Below, one piece after another: positions 12,701 to 25,932 of a DNA stretch of 64,000 nt. Source of the stretch: Montifringilla adamsi (lineage: Eukaryota; Chordata; Aves; Passeriformes; Passeridae). The DNA lies in the NCBI GenBank assembly GCA_017590115.1, contig JAGGNK010006626.1, positions 335,269 to 399,268 of the forward strand. The letters run 5' to 3'. The first letter of the stretch is position 1. Each line of letters starts with the position of its first letter. Under the pieces are notes generated by a model. The model saw only the letters and a program-made list of their open reading frames with translations. It had not been told where the DNA came from and searched no databases. A program made the position numbers and the translations under genes.

Positions 12701-15700
12701 GGTGTTGCCTGTTTGGAAGATGGTCTCTTGATAATGATTTTTAAAATTACACTTAATATTCCTGCTCCTTTTGAAGCACTCAGCCAAGTTGTTTTTTAAC
12801 AAGAAAAGTAATTTATTCTCCCTTGATAGTTTTGAGGATTATTGACAGTGAGGCTATCAATACCACTGTATGTAACTGTATTTTATGCCATTTCAAGCCG
12901 GATGCTGTGTTAGCATGGAAAGGATACAGTCTTTGCCAGTGTATTTCCAGGCTGTAGGCAATCAGAAATTTGGGGTCAGGGCATTGATGCAAAATGCAAA
13001 TACAGAGCACAAAATCACAAGGTTGTGTTTAGAAATTAATGTAGCTCTTCTTGTTAACTGTTTTGGTAAGTGGGAGTAGGGAAGGACAGTGGGAAAAATA
13101 AGAGGGCAGAAGGGGCTATCAGCTGACATCTGCTTACAGATGTGGTATCATTTGCGGGTTTGTGGATATTATGGTGGAGGATGAGTAACACAGGAGGCTT
13201 TTGAGGATGAAGTTTTAGTTTCTATCTGAATTTTATCACAGAATTTCAATCTAGACAAAAGGGGCAGGAAAACAGAAAGCAAAAGAGTGCATGGGGGAGG
13301 AGCTGAGAAGTATTTATGTACAACGCTAGACTGTTATGGGAATGCAGCAACTTACCTTTTTACACCACAGCAGGTGCATGAAAGGCAGTTACCTGAAGTC
13401 TTTTTACTTGTCTGTAGCAAACGCAAATTTTCATATTCCTTGTGCTCATACAGTCTGATTGGAGTCAAAACACACAATCTTACATAATTGTGTGAGACTG
13501 CTCTCCTGTTGGACAAATGTAATCAACGGTGGACATGTGGTGTTGGCATATGCAATTTAGTGAATGCCAGGGTAGCATTTTGAGCTAGTTGTTTCTATTA
13601 CCTATACCCAAGGCAGACTCTGTATGTTTCAGTAATAACAATTAGCACACTCCTGTGAAGAAAAATAGCAAAAACTTACATTATTTTCTTCTTTCCTATG
13701 TTGTCTTTTCTAATGCGAAGGTAGACAATACTTAAATCATCACTTAGGGTCAATTTCATTTTGTGTTTCTTTCTCTTCTCTCAAATTTAATACATTTCTG
13801 TTATACTTCTGTAATTTCAAGGTGTCAGTCCTCTCCAGAAGCAGAAAATTCCATTGCCTTAAAAATTGTAATTTGTACAATTGTAATTTTCTGTTTTAAG
13901 GAGGCGTCTTTGAAACTTAGGTTTAAAAACTACATATTCCCTCATCTCTTCTTTCCTAAATGCTCTAGAATATATTTCTGGAGAGTTGTGAACTGCTGTA
14001 TTTCTGCAGTCTACTTAGCGTAAAGGTAATGCCTTACCATATACTGCAAGGGGTGTGGATGCAGTTACTACTTATGCCTCTTTCCAAATGAATTAATTTT
14101 CTAGTTTGTTGGGTTTTTTGATAGATCTGATGCTGTATTTTAGTGGTATTTATATGACATCTGTTACTGGCTAAGCCCTCACTATGTTGCTTTGCTTTCT
14201 AGAGAAACTTAAAACCACAATTTTTAAGGCAGTGTTTGTTCTCTGTTAGTATGAAATCCTTTGTGTAGAAAATGCTGAATATCATGAGGTACAGGAAAAT
14301 TAAGTGATTAAAAGACTACTTCTTTTTCTAATGCTGTACATTGTAAAATGTGGCTAAGTTAAATATTCATCTATAAGAAGTATTTATTAATTTTGCCCCA
14401 TCTACTTGAACAATTTTACTGCTTTCTTATGAACATTAAAAAAATTCCTTTAATTTGTCATAGCGTTCTGACATACCTGCTTAGTGTCAGGGGTGGATAG
14501 GAAGGGCAGACATGAAGCCTGGAAGGTGAAAGACATGGCTGTACTTTCCTAAGACTCACTTCTTATGCTGCTGGTTTCAATCTTTTGCATACTTTAAACT
14601 AGTTGTGGAAAAAATTGTTCTTAATGAATTAACCCTTCTTTTTAACTTTCAAAGTAGTTTAGTAAAGCTGTTGATAAAAGTATACATAGTATGGCTTTTC
14701 TGTATGACATATACCAGTCAGAAATGTTAAATGAATCCATTCTCTTTTTTTGTTTACGTTTTATACGAAATCAAAAATTGTGCAATAATTTATAATTTGT
14801 AGGTTGCTGCATTCTTTGTAACAAGTGCTTAATCTTCTGCAAGAATGATAACGCAAATATACAAAAGACAGTATTTGGCAATAGTTTAGATAAGGATGAA
14901 TTGTTAAAAGGCTAAAGAAGATGGTAGAACAGTCTGAAAAGAAAAATAACTGGTAGAAAGGCAGGAAAAACTGTTGAAAGAGTATCTACTGGAAAACTCG
15001 AGGCATGAGCCAAAGCTGATGTCAAACACATTAATGTCTCATTATGATGAATAACCAAGTATCAATGACTTCTCTACCTAAAATAAATGCTAGCACTGGA
15101 TTTACTGGATATTTAATTATTCATGTATTTTTTAGTTTTAAGTATTCATGTCAGAAATCATCTGGTTGTTGTTTTTCTTATCTGGTAACACAGTGAAACA
15201 GAAGAGTTTGGTGGATTCTTGTAGTTGCACTGACACAGAAGAGAAGCTGTTAAGGACAAGACAAATCAATGGTAATCTTGTGAGAGAAAAAGAGTAGTTC
15301 TTTTCCTGCATCCAAACTTAACAAAGTTATGTTAAGTACTTGAAAGTGAAAAAAAGTGCATGAAAGAGCTGACTAGCTGCCAGCCTAGTGCAGGTTTCAT
15401 TATCAGGAAAAGATAGATTAGCCTGCAAAAGAAGCTGTGAACAAGCTTTTAAAAAAAGCCCTGAGAGCAGGTGGAGGCAACGTGCACAAATGATATATTT
15501 ATGTAGCTGTGAGACATAAACACATGAGTACAGCAGCTTCCATATCAATATGGACTTCAGTTTTACTTTATTTGCAGTGTGCAATTTTTAAATGGAATGT
15601 ACTTTAAAAATGTTCATGGAATTAATAGTTCCATGTTTTCATGGTTTAGAGAACACTTTGATCATGTTATGCCTACAAAAATCCAATAAACTGTTGCTGG

Positions 15701-15731
15701 TTTTTAAGAAGTTGTGTTATATACCACAGTT
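9746..15731. other. Intronic DNA, nothing recognised except low-complexity patches
   Basis: It includes a TTG/TTA low-complexity run at 10507-10535. The rest is AT-rich with short chance frames. A GTAAGT donor-like site near 13065 has no partner acceptor that I could see. Confidence 0.45.
10507..10535. repeat. TTG/TTA simple repeat
   Basis: The run reads TTTTGTTGTTATTG followed by TTGTTATTATTGTGG: an imperfect trinucleotide repeat of about 29 bp. Confidence 0.7.
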
Positions 15732-15751
15732 AAAAAAAAAAAAAAAAAAAA
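15732..15751 (+). repeat. A20 tract
   Basis: Twenty consecutive A residues are followed by CCAAAACAAAC. An AATAAA lies 41 bp upstream at 15685-15690, so this could be the tail of an old retroposed transcript or a chance run. No parent gene was recognised upstream. Confidence 0.75.
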
Positions 15752-16307
15752 CCAAAACAAACTACTTGCCAGGTTTTAACTTGTTGATTTCCTGTTAATG
15801 TTTTGTTGTATAGTAATTGCTTCAGTGGATCACTTTAAAAAGGTATTGACTGTTACTGAAATCCCATGTTGAGAAAGATTCTGAAGTAGGGAAATTCTTT
15901 GGAAAGCAATGAGTTGCAAGAAAGTTTCTTCATGTATTACTTGCTTTGCTGATAAAGCTTTGTTTAACTGAGTTTGCTTTTACTAATTGTGAAATGTTCT
16001 GCAGTATTTGTCAGTAGTAGAAATAATTATTTATCTTTTCTTTCTATGTTTTGTTTTTGTAAGACTTATTTTAAACAAAATGTGCAATGGTTCATGATTG
16101 CTTGATCATTTCTGAGACTAAATATGCAAGGGAGGTTATTTTATACAGAGTACTTAAAAATATTTATAATATTTGCAGGAGAAATATTTATAGGCCTGTA
16201 GTCTATTTATTAATACATTATTACTTCATAATACAATGAACACTAACTGTTTTCCTCAGCTAAATTATGTGAAATATGAACAGCAGCCTTGTCTTGCAAG
16301 TCAGAAT

Positions 16308-16381
16308 TTTAAGGATGTGATGGTGTAAATATTAAATTCACTTGGGAGTAAATTTAGTATTTACACCATCACATCCTTAAA
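16308..16381. repeat. Near-perfect 31-bp inverted repeat (hairpin)
   Basis: The arms at 16308-16338 and 16351-16381 pair over 31 bases with one T/G mismatch (16332 opposite 16357). The loop is 12 bases. A 16-base direct repeat (TTAAATTCACTTGGGA) occurs at 16332-16347, inside the arm and loop, and again at 16377-16392 just after the 3' arm. This layout suggests a copy made by template switching rather than a selected RNA hairpin. Confidence 0.9.
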
Positions 16382-16615
16382 TTCACTTGGGATGTGTTGG
16401 AAGGCATTTATATAAAATATTAATCAGCTACTCACCAAGTACCAGATTTAAAAGATACGTAGTTCTGCTTTGGTACTGTATTTGTGTTCCAATGGCCACA
16501 ACCCCCAAAAATTGTAGAATTGTGGATTATGAAGTTTCTGGGTTTTCTCACTAGAAATATTAATTGATTAGTAGGATCATGAAAATAGCTGTCTAGCTTT
16601 TTCTTTACAAATTAC

Positions 16616-16634
16616 TTTTTTTTTTTTTTTTTTT
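16616..16634. repeat. T19 tract
   Basis: Nineteen consecutive T residues on the + strand. It could be a reversed retroposon tail, but no body was recognised downstream. Confidence 0.75.
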
Positions 16635-19600
16635 ACTTTGCCTACTAAAGGATAAGGAAACTTTAAAAGAAGCCTGTTATCCATTTTAATTTTTAAATGT
16701 ATTTTGAATACTCAACAGAAAATCTGTTTCTGAAATATCCACGCTACTTTCATTATTCTTGAATTCCATTCAGTTTAGAAATACAAGTGAATATAGTCTC
16801 AACAAAGTGCCTTCTGGCTTGGCTTACCAGAAAACTTAAAGTTGAATTGACATGGTGCTGCAAGATCAATTGCCTTGAGAAGCTGTAATTGGCATTTTAA
16901 TTTAATGTTAAGCTAATATGCTTTATTTTGTATTTGAGTTTGCCTGAGTGTATATACGGTTATAACTGGTCAGTGGACACAAGGTCATTTCTAAAGCTTT
17001 AGTGTCTACTCATGTCTGAGGATGTACAATAGCATATTTCTTATGGGAGTTTTCAAAGAACAAAACCAGAAAAGTTCCAAGATGCTGAAAGGAAGGGAGA
17101 ATCAGAATATTTGAACGGGATATCAGAAATATTTTCCAAATTATGAAACATAAGGAAATGATTGTTTGAGATATTTATACTAAGTATAGAGTACCAAAAA
17201 GTGGTACGTGTCTCATAGGAAAGAGGAAGCAGATAAACTAAGTAACCTAGTAGATCTTCTGCATTTTCTTCATCCAGCTTTAAAAATAATTTGCAGCAAG
17301 TTTTGAACTATCCCTTCTCAGCTGTTCCAAAAATCAGTTTAACATTTGTCATGTCATTTTTGCAATGGAACTTCAGCCAGGACTGGTATGACCAGAATAT
17401 TAATTCCACAAAATTTTTTAAAGAGAACTCTGAATATAGCCACAATGCTGTCTTTAGTTTTGTTTGCATTGTCTGTGGGTTTCATGCTACTACGTGGTTC
17501 TTCCTATTGACTAACTTCACTTTTAACTATCTTCCCTAGATTTTTTTTCTCGCACTTTTCAAAACAGAGTTCATTTCTGCCTGCATTTTAATTTTTATAA
17601 GTCTGTTAATGCATTTCTTAGTGCATTAAGGAGCTAATGTGCTAAGTGCAGATAGGAATTATTTAGTGTCTGCAGATTTTTATTAATATACTCTTTACTG
17701 TCTGATTTGTAATTTAGCCAAGTCAGTTTACCCATAATAGCTAGTGAAGAAATACAGAGTTATGAAAAATACCAACAAATTCACACAAATGATCACTGAA
17801 AGGTAAGATTTATGGAACTGAATGAATGATGATTGTGTAAAAATCAAAAAAGCAAGAGCAAATATTTCTGAATAATGTGGTTACATATATAACATGCTTA
17901 TCTTGTGTGTGTTGCGTCAATATAACTGCAGCTCAATCATTATGTGAAATGAAACACTTTTTACATGAATAGTATTTAGTCTGAGCTTAAATGTAATTCC
18001 ACTTTTGTGGAAGTGCAGTGCATCTGTATTAGCAGACACACAATGATTAAAAAAAAAATCTGCTAGCAGATGGTGTTCAACAAAGAGTACTATTGTTTCA
18101 GTATGAGATGCTTCAAATGTTCTGGGCATTTAGCCCAGACAGAGCCATTTTTCCTATAGTATGTGATCAGGCAATAACAAAAAGAATGAAAATAGAGGTG
18201 TCAGTCCATATAAAAATATTTTTATAACTTAGTATATCTAACAAGTCAGTGGCAATTATTAATCCAAGTTAAATTAACAAAACTGATCAGATCATTCTTT
18301 TTACATTTTCATGTCTCTCCAAACAGTTATTTGGCATTCTACCTTCTAGGAAAAATGAGTTTGGAAAGTTAAGCTACCTGCTGGTACTGTTTAAATGCCC
18401 ACAGATAACATAACTCAAGCTGCCTGGTGCCTGAAAGTGAGTGTTGGGGCAATCAACAGGAACAATAAAAATCTGTTCAAACAGAAAATCCACAAATCCC
18501 AAGGATTTGGAGCCTCCCTGTGGATTTTCCACAAATTTTGCTGTTTTCAGCAGAATCTCAGCTTTTATTTTAAAGGTGAACTGCAACACTGAAAAGAAAA
18601 TTGAGTTAATAAAATATGTGCTGAATCCCCTGCTCTCCTTTTGCAACCTCCTAACTGAGGCTGTGTGCCACATGTCTCAAGTTTTTCTTTTTATAAAAAA
18701 AAGCATCAACACACTCAGTGTTTAAGTAGCATCTAATACTTACTTGTTGACCTCAAGAATAAACCTTACCTCAATAATCTATTAACACTGAAGAATTTCT
18801 TAAATCCCTTATTTTGTTTTCTTCAGCTGACATGTCTGTCATCCCTCAATTTAGTCTCACTTTCTTTTTTCTGCATTTAACCCTTTAGAATATGAACTTC
18901 TGAGCATACAGCTGTAACTTTCTATTTATAAGGATATTACAGATATGAAATACTTTTAGAATAAAATGTGGTACAACTGGCTTGAATGAGGATGGACTGC
19001 TGATTTTAGTTTGCAAGCATTTTCCCAAGTATTTTGATATTTAAACTGTAAAAATCAGACGGACTCTCACAAAATATTTAAAATATGGTAACTTAAGTGA
19101 CATGAGTATTTTATATGAAGCATTTCAATTGACATTCCTTACTTGAGAATATTTAGTCATAATCTTCAGTAGTTCAGTAAAAACAGGAACACGATTTTAC
19201 TGACTAATCAGCAAATGAAAACCAGATCCCAAAATGCTGATAATGATGAATGAGAAGTAACTAATACTCTAATACTGTATTATAATACTATACAATATAC
19301 TGTACTATATATAATCTATGTATTATAACACTATACATTTTGAAGTAAAAACCCCTAAATTACTATATAAGTATTATTTTTTGTGTTGTTATGCATAGAC
19401 TTCATTATAGAAAGGATTTTTTAATATAAGAAAAAAGTAACATTGAGAATCATGAGACCCATTATCCATGTCCAGTGATTCTTATTGTTTTAGCGCTGAT
19501 TAACAGGTGCGGTGAAGAAATTAAACATGAGATGAAAAGTGAAAAGAATATTGGCAACTTTTTTATCTTATGTTGTTGTAGAAAGACTACTTCTTGGTAT

Positions 19601-21912
19601 GATCTTTTTATCTTTTTCTTTATTGACTGTCAGTAAATGTTCTTTGCCAGTAATTTTAGTAAGAAAATTTAAAAGAAAGGGGCATTCTTTGATTTTTAAG
19701 TGCAGATATCATTATTATTTTAACTGTCTACCTGACTTTTCAAGCACTGATTTTTGTTGGTTTATTGGTAGACTTTAGTATTTTTAGGTGCATGCTGATT
19801 CTAAATTCGAAGCAGCTTAGGGATAACACACTGTTTAGTGCTAAGATGTTGGAACAAATAGACTCCTGGAAATTCTAAGACTTTTTCATGAAACAGAGTT
19901 TGCCCTTACTGATTCTTGTACGTAATTAAAACCTGGGTTGCAAGCTTTGTTATGATGCCACATGCCTGTTTTGTTTCCAAAATAGAGATGAACCAGTTAC
20001 TAACTTTTTGTTCTTTAATCCAAATAAATGCTGTCTTCAGCAGGTGATAGAAATATTTCTGTGTGTTCCTGGATTTCTTGTGTGTTTAATGGAACTTGTC
20101 TATACCAAGAATAATTTGCATTACTTCAAAAACAGTGTAAAACACTGTATGGTTAAACTATATGAGTTATATTGTGTAGTATATTACTTAAGAAATAGTA
20201 AAGCAGTTTATTAAATCAAGTACTATATTTGCAATTTTAAAATATTACTTATGTTGACATGATGTTTATATGTGACAGATAAATGCCCTCTAGCCCTATA
20301 CTGATCAAATTAATGTCTGTGGTGGCATTATTACGAGAATCAAACTGTTCTTGTGATATGAACTGTGAAAATGTTACCTATGTCAGCTTAAATTTAAAAT
20401 TTAGTCAACTGTTTTATAATAAATTCAACTGGTAAGGACAAAAACTTAATTGACTGAAGCCTAAAAAGATGAAACTTGCAGGATATTTCCTAATTGAAGC
20501 AGTTACACATGGTATAAAATGCATTCTAAATAGCACCTGTCTTAGAAATGTTCAAATATAAGGTTAGTTTTCCTTGTATACTTACAGTTAGTTGTTTGGA
20601 AATGTTTTTGCCTCAACATTTTAAACCTATGTAATTAATAGATATGTCCATTTGATTTTTTATTTGGTTGTTTTTTTTCATTTTATTTCATTTTGAGATA
20701 CGTGTAATACACTAAACTGTACTTATAATAACCCAGTAGAATTATTTATACATAAAGCAGTATATAAAACCAAAGGATTGGAGACTGCACTTGCAATACA
20801 AATAATTGACATGGTTGTATATGCCAATCTGTTATCTCTAAATTGCTATGGCTACTAGAATGAAACATCCTGTTGAACATACTTAAATAGGCTTGATGCA
20901 GATAATGTTCATGATTAGTCAGTTACAAATCTTTTCAATCGTACCTGAGTGTGGGATGATCATCTGAAGTAGACTTCTATTGCAACATAATTATTCAGGT
21001 CCAGTTTCAGATCTACTGAAAAAATACAATGTCTTTGCTACTTGATTTCATTTTTGAGATGTGCTTTAGCTCAATTTAGAAATTCTTTTCATTCATCCTA
21101 AAGAGCTTTCAAAATGTTTTTTCTGGCTCACATATAGTCCATGCTATATACCATGTACAGGTGTGGGATAAGAATGTAAAAGGCATTTTGGAGCCATTCT
21201 TTTTTCATGTGAGCAGGGAATGGATAATGGGAAGAGATTAGAGATTAAACTACTTCATAAGAATGTGAAATCCACCTGAAGTATGAAGCAGATCAGCTCG
21301 AATATTCCTTTGTAAAATAACCTAGAGCTGAGATGGTGCTTGTAGACTTTGAAATAATGGACCTTACTTTTGGTTATTCATAGACTTCACAGATTATTAT
21401 AATTGTTATAGAAACTATCACTTTAATTTTATAAATTCTTTTGTAGTAGTCTTACTGCTATGCTATTTTTTCACTGGTTTTTGTGACTCATATAGTTGGA
21501 GTTAAAAAACTGATGTACAGAATGTACTACACACTGAAATACATACTTTGATAACACTGTGGGAAACTGGGATAGTTATTCTGATTGTATATACATTGGT
21601 GTAATTAATTCAGTAGACTTTAGACATTCTTCGGATAGCTCTTATGTGAGATGTGGCATGATGGTTGAACATTAAGTGTTCAATATGGAGGAAGTTTCCG
21701 AAGGTCATAAACACTGAGTAAAGCTTTGATTGTATTTCAGTATTAGTCTGTTGGTTATTAATCTACTTCCTCATTTTACCATTGCTGCATTACATAAAAT
21801 TAGAAAGCTTTTGCTTTTTGTTTTACCATTGCATATCTCACAGTTGTTGCATAAAATAGGAGGATGATCTTTCTTGGAGTAGCAGAAAAACTTAGTTTCC
21901 CTCCATTCAGAA

Positions 21913-21938
21913 ACAGAAAATGATGCATCATTTTCTGT
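21913..21938. repeat. Perfect 26-bp palindrome
   Basis: ACAGAAAATGATG is followed at once by its exact reverse complement, CATCATTTTCTGT. There is no spacer, so it would extrude as a cruciform or fold as a tight hairpin. Confidence 0.92.
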
Positions 21939-22089
21939 AAGGAATATTTTTACATGAGCAATATTTAATACTTAAAATCGATTTAAAAAATAAATACATT
22001 TATGAACCTTCAGATATCACAGATATCACTCCATGCTTGTGTGATACTAAGTCAAAATAATGTGTCAGGTTTTAGAAACCATATCTGAT

Positions 22090-22680
22090 TGAAGAATGCC
22101 AAATTAGGTCAAAGATCTGTTTAGCCAAATGTCCTATCTCTCACGGTGAGCAGAAGCAGTGTAGTGCTACAATACTACTGGGCAACTTTTCTTTTTTCCA
22201 ACAATGTGAAGTTCAAGGCTTATTTAGTCAAGAAGTTCATTTGGCCTTTTCTGTTTAATCTTCTGTGGTATATTTTTCTTCTGTAACTAGATGTAGCTGC
22301 TTTGAACCTGTTCATGGTTTTGATCTGTTTGATGTCTTGTTGAAGTACATTCCTCAGTTTAATTGTTAGCAGTGTGGACAATATTTCCTTTTATTTCTTT
22401 TAAATATGCTGGTTTGAAGTTTCATTTTATACCTGCAAGTCCTTGTCATATGAAAAATAGCAAATAACACCTGTAGCTCACATTTTGTTGAAGATATTTT
22501 TGTGCTCTGTTTGTTTGGATGTATTTTTTAGGCTCATTCAGATCTCCTTTTATATTCACCTTCCACACAAAATGTCTGTAGCCAGTATCTCTAATCGCAC
22601 CCTGTCTCTGATGTCTGGAATCTGATTTATAAACAAACTTTGACATGAGGATCTCTTCTTTTACTGAACAGCCAGAAGGA
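22090..22680 (-). mobile_element. Ancient CR1-type LINE remnant
   Basis: Several stretches resemble the antisense 3' region of old amniote CR1-like LINEs: GATCTGTTTAGCC...TGTCCTATCTCTCACGG near 22110, GAACCTGTTCATGG near 22303, ACAATATTTCCTTTTATTTC near 22378 and CTGGTTTGAAGTTTCATTTT near 22410. The identity is low and recognised from memory of the family, so the edges are approximate. Confidence 0.5.
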
Positions 22681-25600
22681 CTTGATGGCCCATTCTCACG
22701 AAAATCCCAGTTGAAACTGATCTGCTCCTTCTGTCAGCTTATTTAGATAGAGGAGGTCATAAAATCAAGTCAGGGGGGTTTTAAAAGGTCCTCTTAACCA
22801 GCTTGTGTTCTGTTACAGAAGCAGGAGTAGACTGACTTAACAGTGCTTGACTAATGAATGAGCTACATAATTTTTCCAGAGACAGAGAATTCACAATATA
22901 TTACTTGGCTTATTTTGATTGCATTCTGTTGTGCAGCTCAGGAGGGCAATTCCCTGAAGTGCTGTGTTTACTGTGTATGTCTCTGTTTTCTTGCTTAAAT
23001 AGGAGAAGGGAAAGAAGGAGCAGGATGCTGCTACCAGAGCATCTTATCCAGCCTGTACCTAGCAATCTCTGTCTTCAGGAGTTCCTCAGAAGAAGTATGA
23101 TGTTAATTGTTTTGACAGTGGAAATCCTGGCTTTTGACTTTCTCATAGTGTCCTACATCTCTACCCTGTCACATCATGTACATGTGGTTCCTTCATGTGA
23201 CAAAAGAGGGCTTGGGAAAAGCAGTTGCTGCAGCTAGGTTCTTTTCTTGCTGCCAGAAAAATTCTTTCCAGTCTGCTCTCTCTTGTCTGGATCAGAGGAG
23301 CCCCTAGAAGAGGGGGCAGCCAGGGAGGATCCCCAGGCTGGATGAATCACCCTGTTGGATCCTTTGAGGCTCAAATAGTACTATTGGAAGAAGGAGGGGG
23401 TTTTTGTTTTGAGTGAGGCTCAGTGATTGTTTCTAGACTTGAAACATTCTGCAGACAGTCTTTAAACTGGCATTAAGTTGATGACATTTTTATGGACAAA
23501 AAAAGCAATTTTATGTAAACTTGACATTTGGGAAAAATTAAATTATTTTCTCTTCAGATATCTACTCATTTCAAGTCTTAGTAAAAAAAAATCTGTAGTT
23601 GCTTATGGAGGAATACATTAGGTAAGTTCTGTAGGATGTTTAGCTGATCTTTCAGACATTTCAGCATTGATTCTGAGAGCACCTCAAGATATACTTAATC
23701 TCAAGCCTTTTTTACATTATTAGAACTACTAGCTACTGTGTACTCAGGGCTCCCAGTTGTAGTCTGCAGTAGGAAATCATTTTAACATGGTTTGGGTTTT
23801 GGGTTTTTAAAATACCAGTTATATAGAGACTGCAGAGCAGACTCACTCAGAAATAATGTTGACATTTTGTAATATGGAAGAATGTTACAATCTGTAAGTG
23901 TCTAGGCCAGCTAGCTCTATGAAAGATTTTTGGCAAAATTCTTTTTTTAATATGGTTCTTCAATGTAATTACAAATAAAATTTGTTTATTTAACATTGCT
24001 TCTATTATAGAATTTACTATTTTGTATTGACAGGTAATGTGGTAGATCAGAAATTATCTACTACAGATCTGTATATCTGCAGTGACTATATTTTACAGTG
24101 TCTGATAGGTTTTTATGGAAGCCATTTGGTGATCTCATCAGCAACAAGTCTATTGTTTCATTACTATCAGATTCAGTGCGTTTGTGATTAAATCAACAGA
24201 ATGGAGAACATGAAGGGAGTGCTGTTCACTTTGCAATCATTTCCATCTGTTAAAAATTTTTATCAGATGTTGGGAAACAGCAGGCAAAACTCAGAGCAAC
24301 TGTTTTATCCAGTTTCCAAGAAATGGTAATATATAATTGGGATATATTATGTTCTTAGTTTAATCTGTCCAGTTAGATGTTTTAAATAACCTATGTTATA
24401 CCAGTATTAGTAGAATATATAGAAAGCTATTTCCATCATCCCTCGTATTATATTCCTTTGAAGACTCTGGTGCTGATACAAATATCTTGGTGCTTAGTAA
24501 TCATAAGCACTGATGACACTTTGCATAAAATGGAGAGTCAGAGTTGTAGAGAAAAATTTCCATTTGGCATATGCTGTAGTCTGAAGTGTCTTTGCCTCCA
24601 TTGATGATGTAGAAATCTGCAAGTGAAATTGTGTGGCCAGCGGCCAGTACCATTGGCCTCAGAGAAATGGGAAAGGAAGCCATCAGCAATACCCGTAAGC
24701 TGATTTGTAATAAGGTGGTCTTGAAGCATAGAGTATTCCATGTCTTCTGAAATTAATTTTTATCACTAACTGTTCTAAATAGATGCTCCTGGTTTTCATG
24801 TAAATGTCAGACATACTTTTAATAATGTGAAGGGGTTTTTTTTTTTACCCCAAAGAAACTGTGGTCTCATCTGAAAAGTGAAAATATTTTATCTTTTTTA
24901 AATTACTGAGATATTACTGAGTGGCTCCTTGCCTAGATATTAAAGGTTTGCAGTAACTTGTGGTTTTACCACACTTTTTCATGGTTCCTCTGTCACATCT
25001 TCTTCTGAAATGAGTAATTCCTTTTTTCTTTATCTTCAGGTGATTTTTCATGATGGGAATAATCTTGGTCATCTTTTCTGGAGTTTCCTGTATTACTGTG
25101 TTGGTAATTTTGGCATAGGATATCCTGTTTCATTTATAGTGTTCTAAATGGAGTAATATTGACTGTCTCTTATATAGCCACTGTAATAATTCTTGGTTTA
25201 TTCTCCTTAATAAATGTGCCTTTTCTGTTATTCTGTAGTTTTCCACAACTACAGATTGGTAGAGTTCTTCATTGTGCTGTTACTAGTTAAGTTCATGTGC
25301 TTTTTTAATGAACTTGTTCTGTTACTTTAGAGTAACAGTCCTTGTAAAGAGTAGAAGGACTTCACTCTGCAGGATATTCTTCAGTTTTGTAAGATAATTT
25401 TATTAGAGTTTCTGAGAACCTGCTTGTTCCATTTTCCATTCCTCCACTGAAACCATGTGAAATCACCATATTTTGTCTGGGATTAGCTGAGTTTTGGATC
25501 TTCTATAAATGTATCTCATTCCATTTACTCAGAGTATTTAACTTTAAGTATTAATTTAGTTATACTGAAATAAACAGTGTAATTCCTTATTCTTGTCATA

Positions 25601-25886
25601 GTCTAGATAATTTTTTTCACTCTGCGCCTTATTTTAAATCCACTTTTCACCCTTTTCTCTCTCTTTAAAAGGCACATTGTATAGGCTTTTTGAATATATA
25701 AAGCTGTTCATCTTGTTGTCCGTGACTTTGTTCATCCACACCTTCACCAGTACGTTTGAATGAAATTACTGGATTAGTGAGAAAATTTAGATACTCACTG
25801 TTCAAGCTGATTATTACTTAATTACTTGATTAGTTACTTCAAATAGAAGCTGTCATGACACCCACTGTGCTGTCCTTGGTCATTCC

Positions 25887-25932
25887 TTTTGTTCTAGAGG
25901 TGCAGTTACTTTTGTTCTAGAGATGCAGTTTG
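25887..25932. repeat. Tandem duplication, period 23
   Basis: Two copies of a 23-base unit beginning TTTTGTTCTAGAGRTGCAGT lie head to tail, with a few differences between them. Confidence 0.75.

Larger units (their letters stand above)
16393..22089. other. Intronic DNA, mostly featureless
   Basis: It contains the T19 run, an 11-bp inverted repeat at 18484-18494/18519-18529, an AT-rich low-complexity stretch near 19260-19335 and the 26-bp palindrome at 21913. I see no exon or transposon. Confidence 0.45.

Noticed and set aside
18484..18529. 11-bp inverted repeat GAAAATCCACA/TGTGGATTTTC
   Set aside because: The stem is short, the loop is 24 bases and there is no further support; weak compared with the other hairpins.
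19260..19335. AT-rich stretch with several short inverted words
   Set aside because: Low complexity makes such pairings expected by chance.
22854..23237. 127-codon open frame in the long intron
   Set aside because: No recognisable domain or homologue, low-complexity context and no splice or promoter context; a chance frame is likely.
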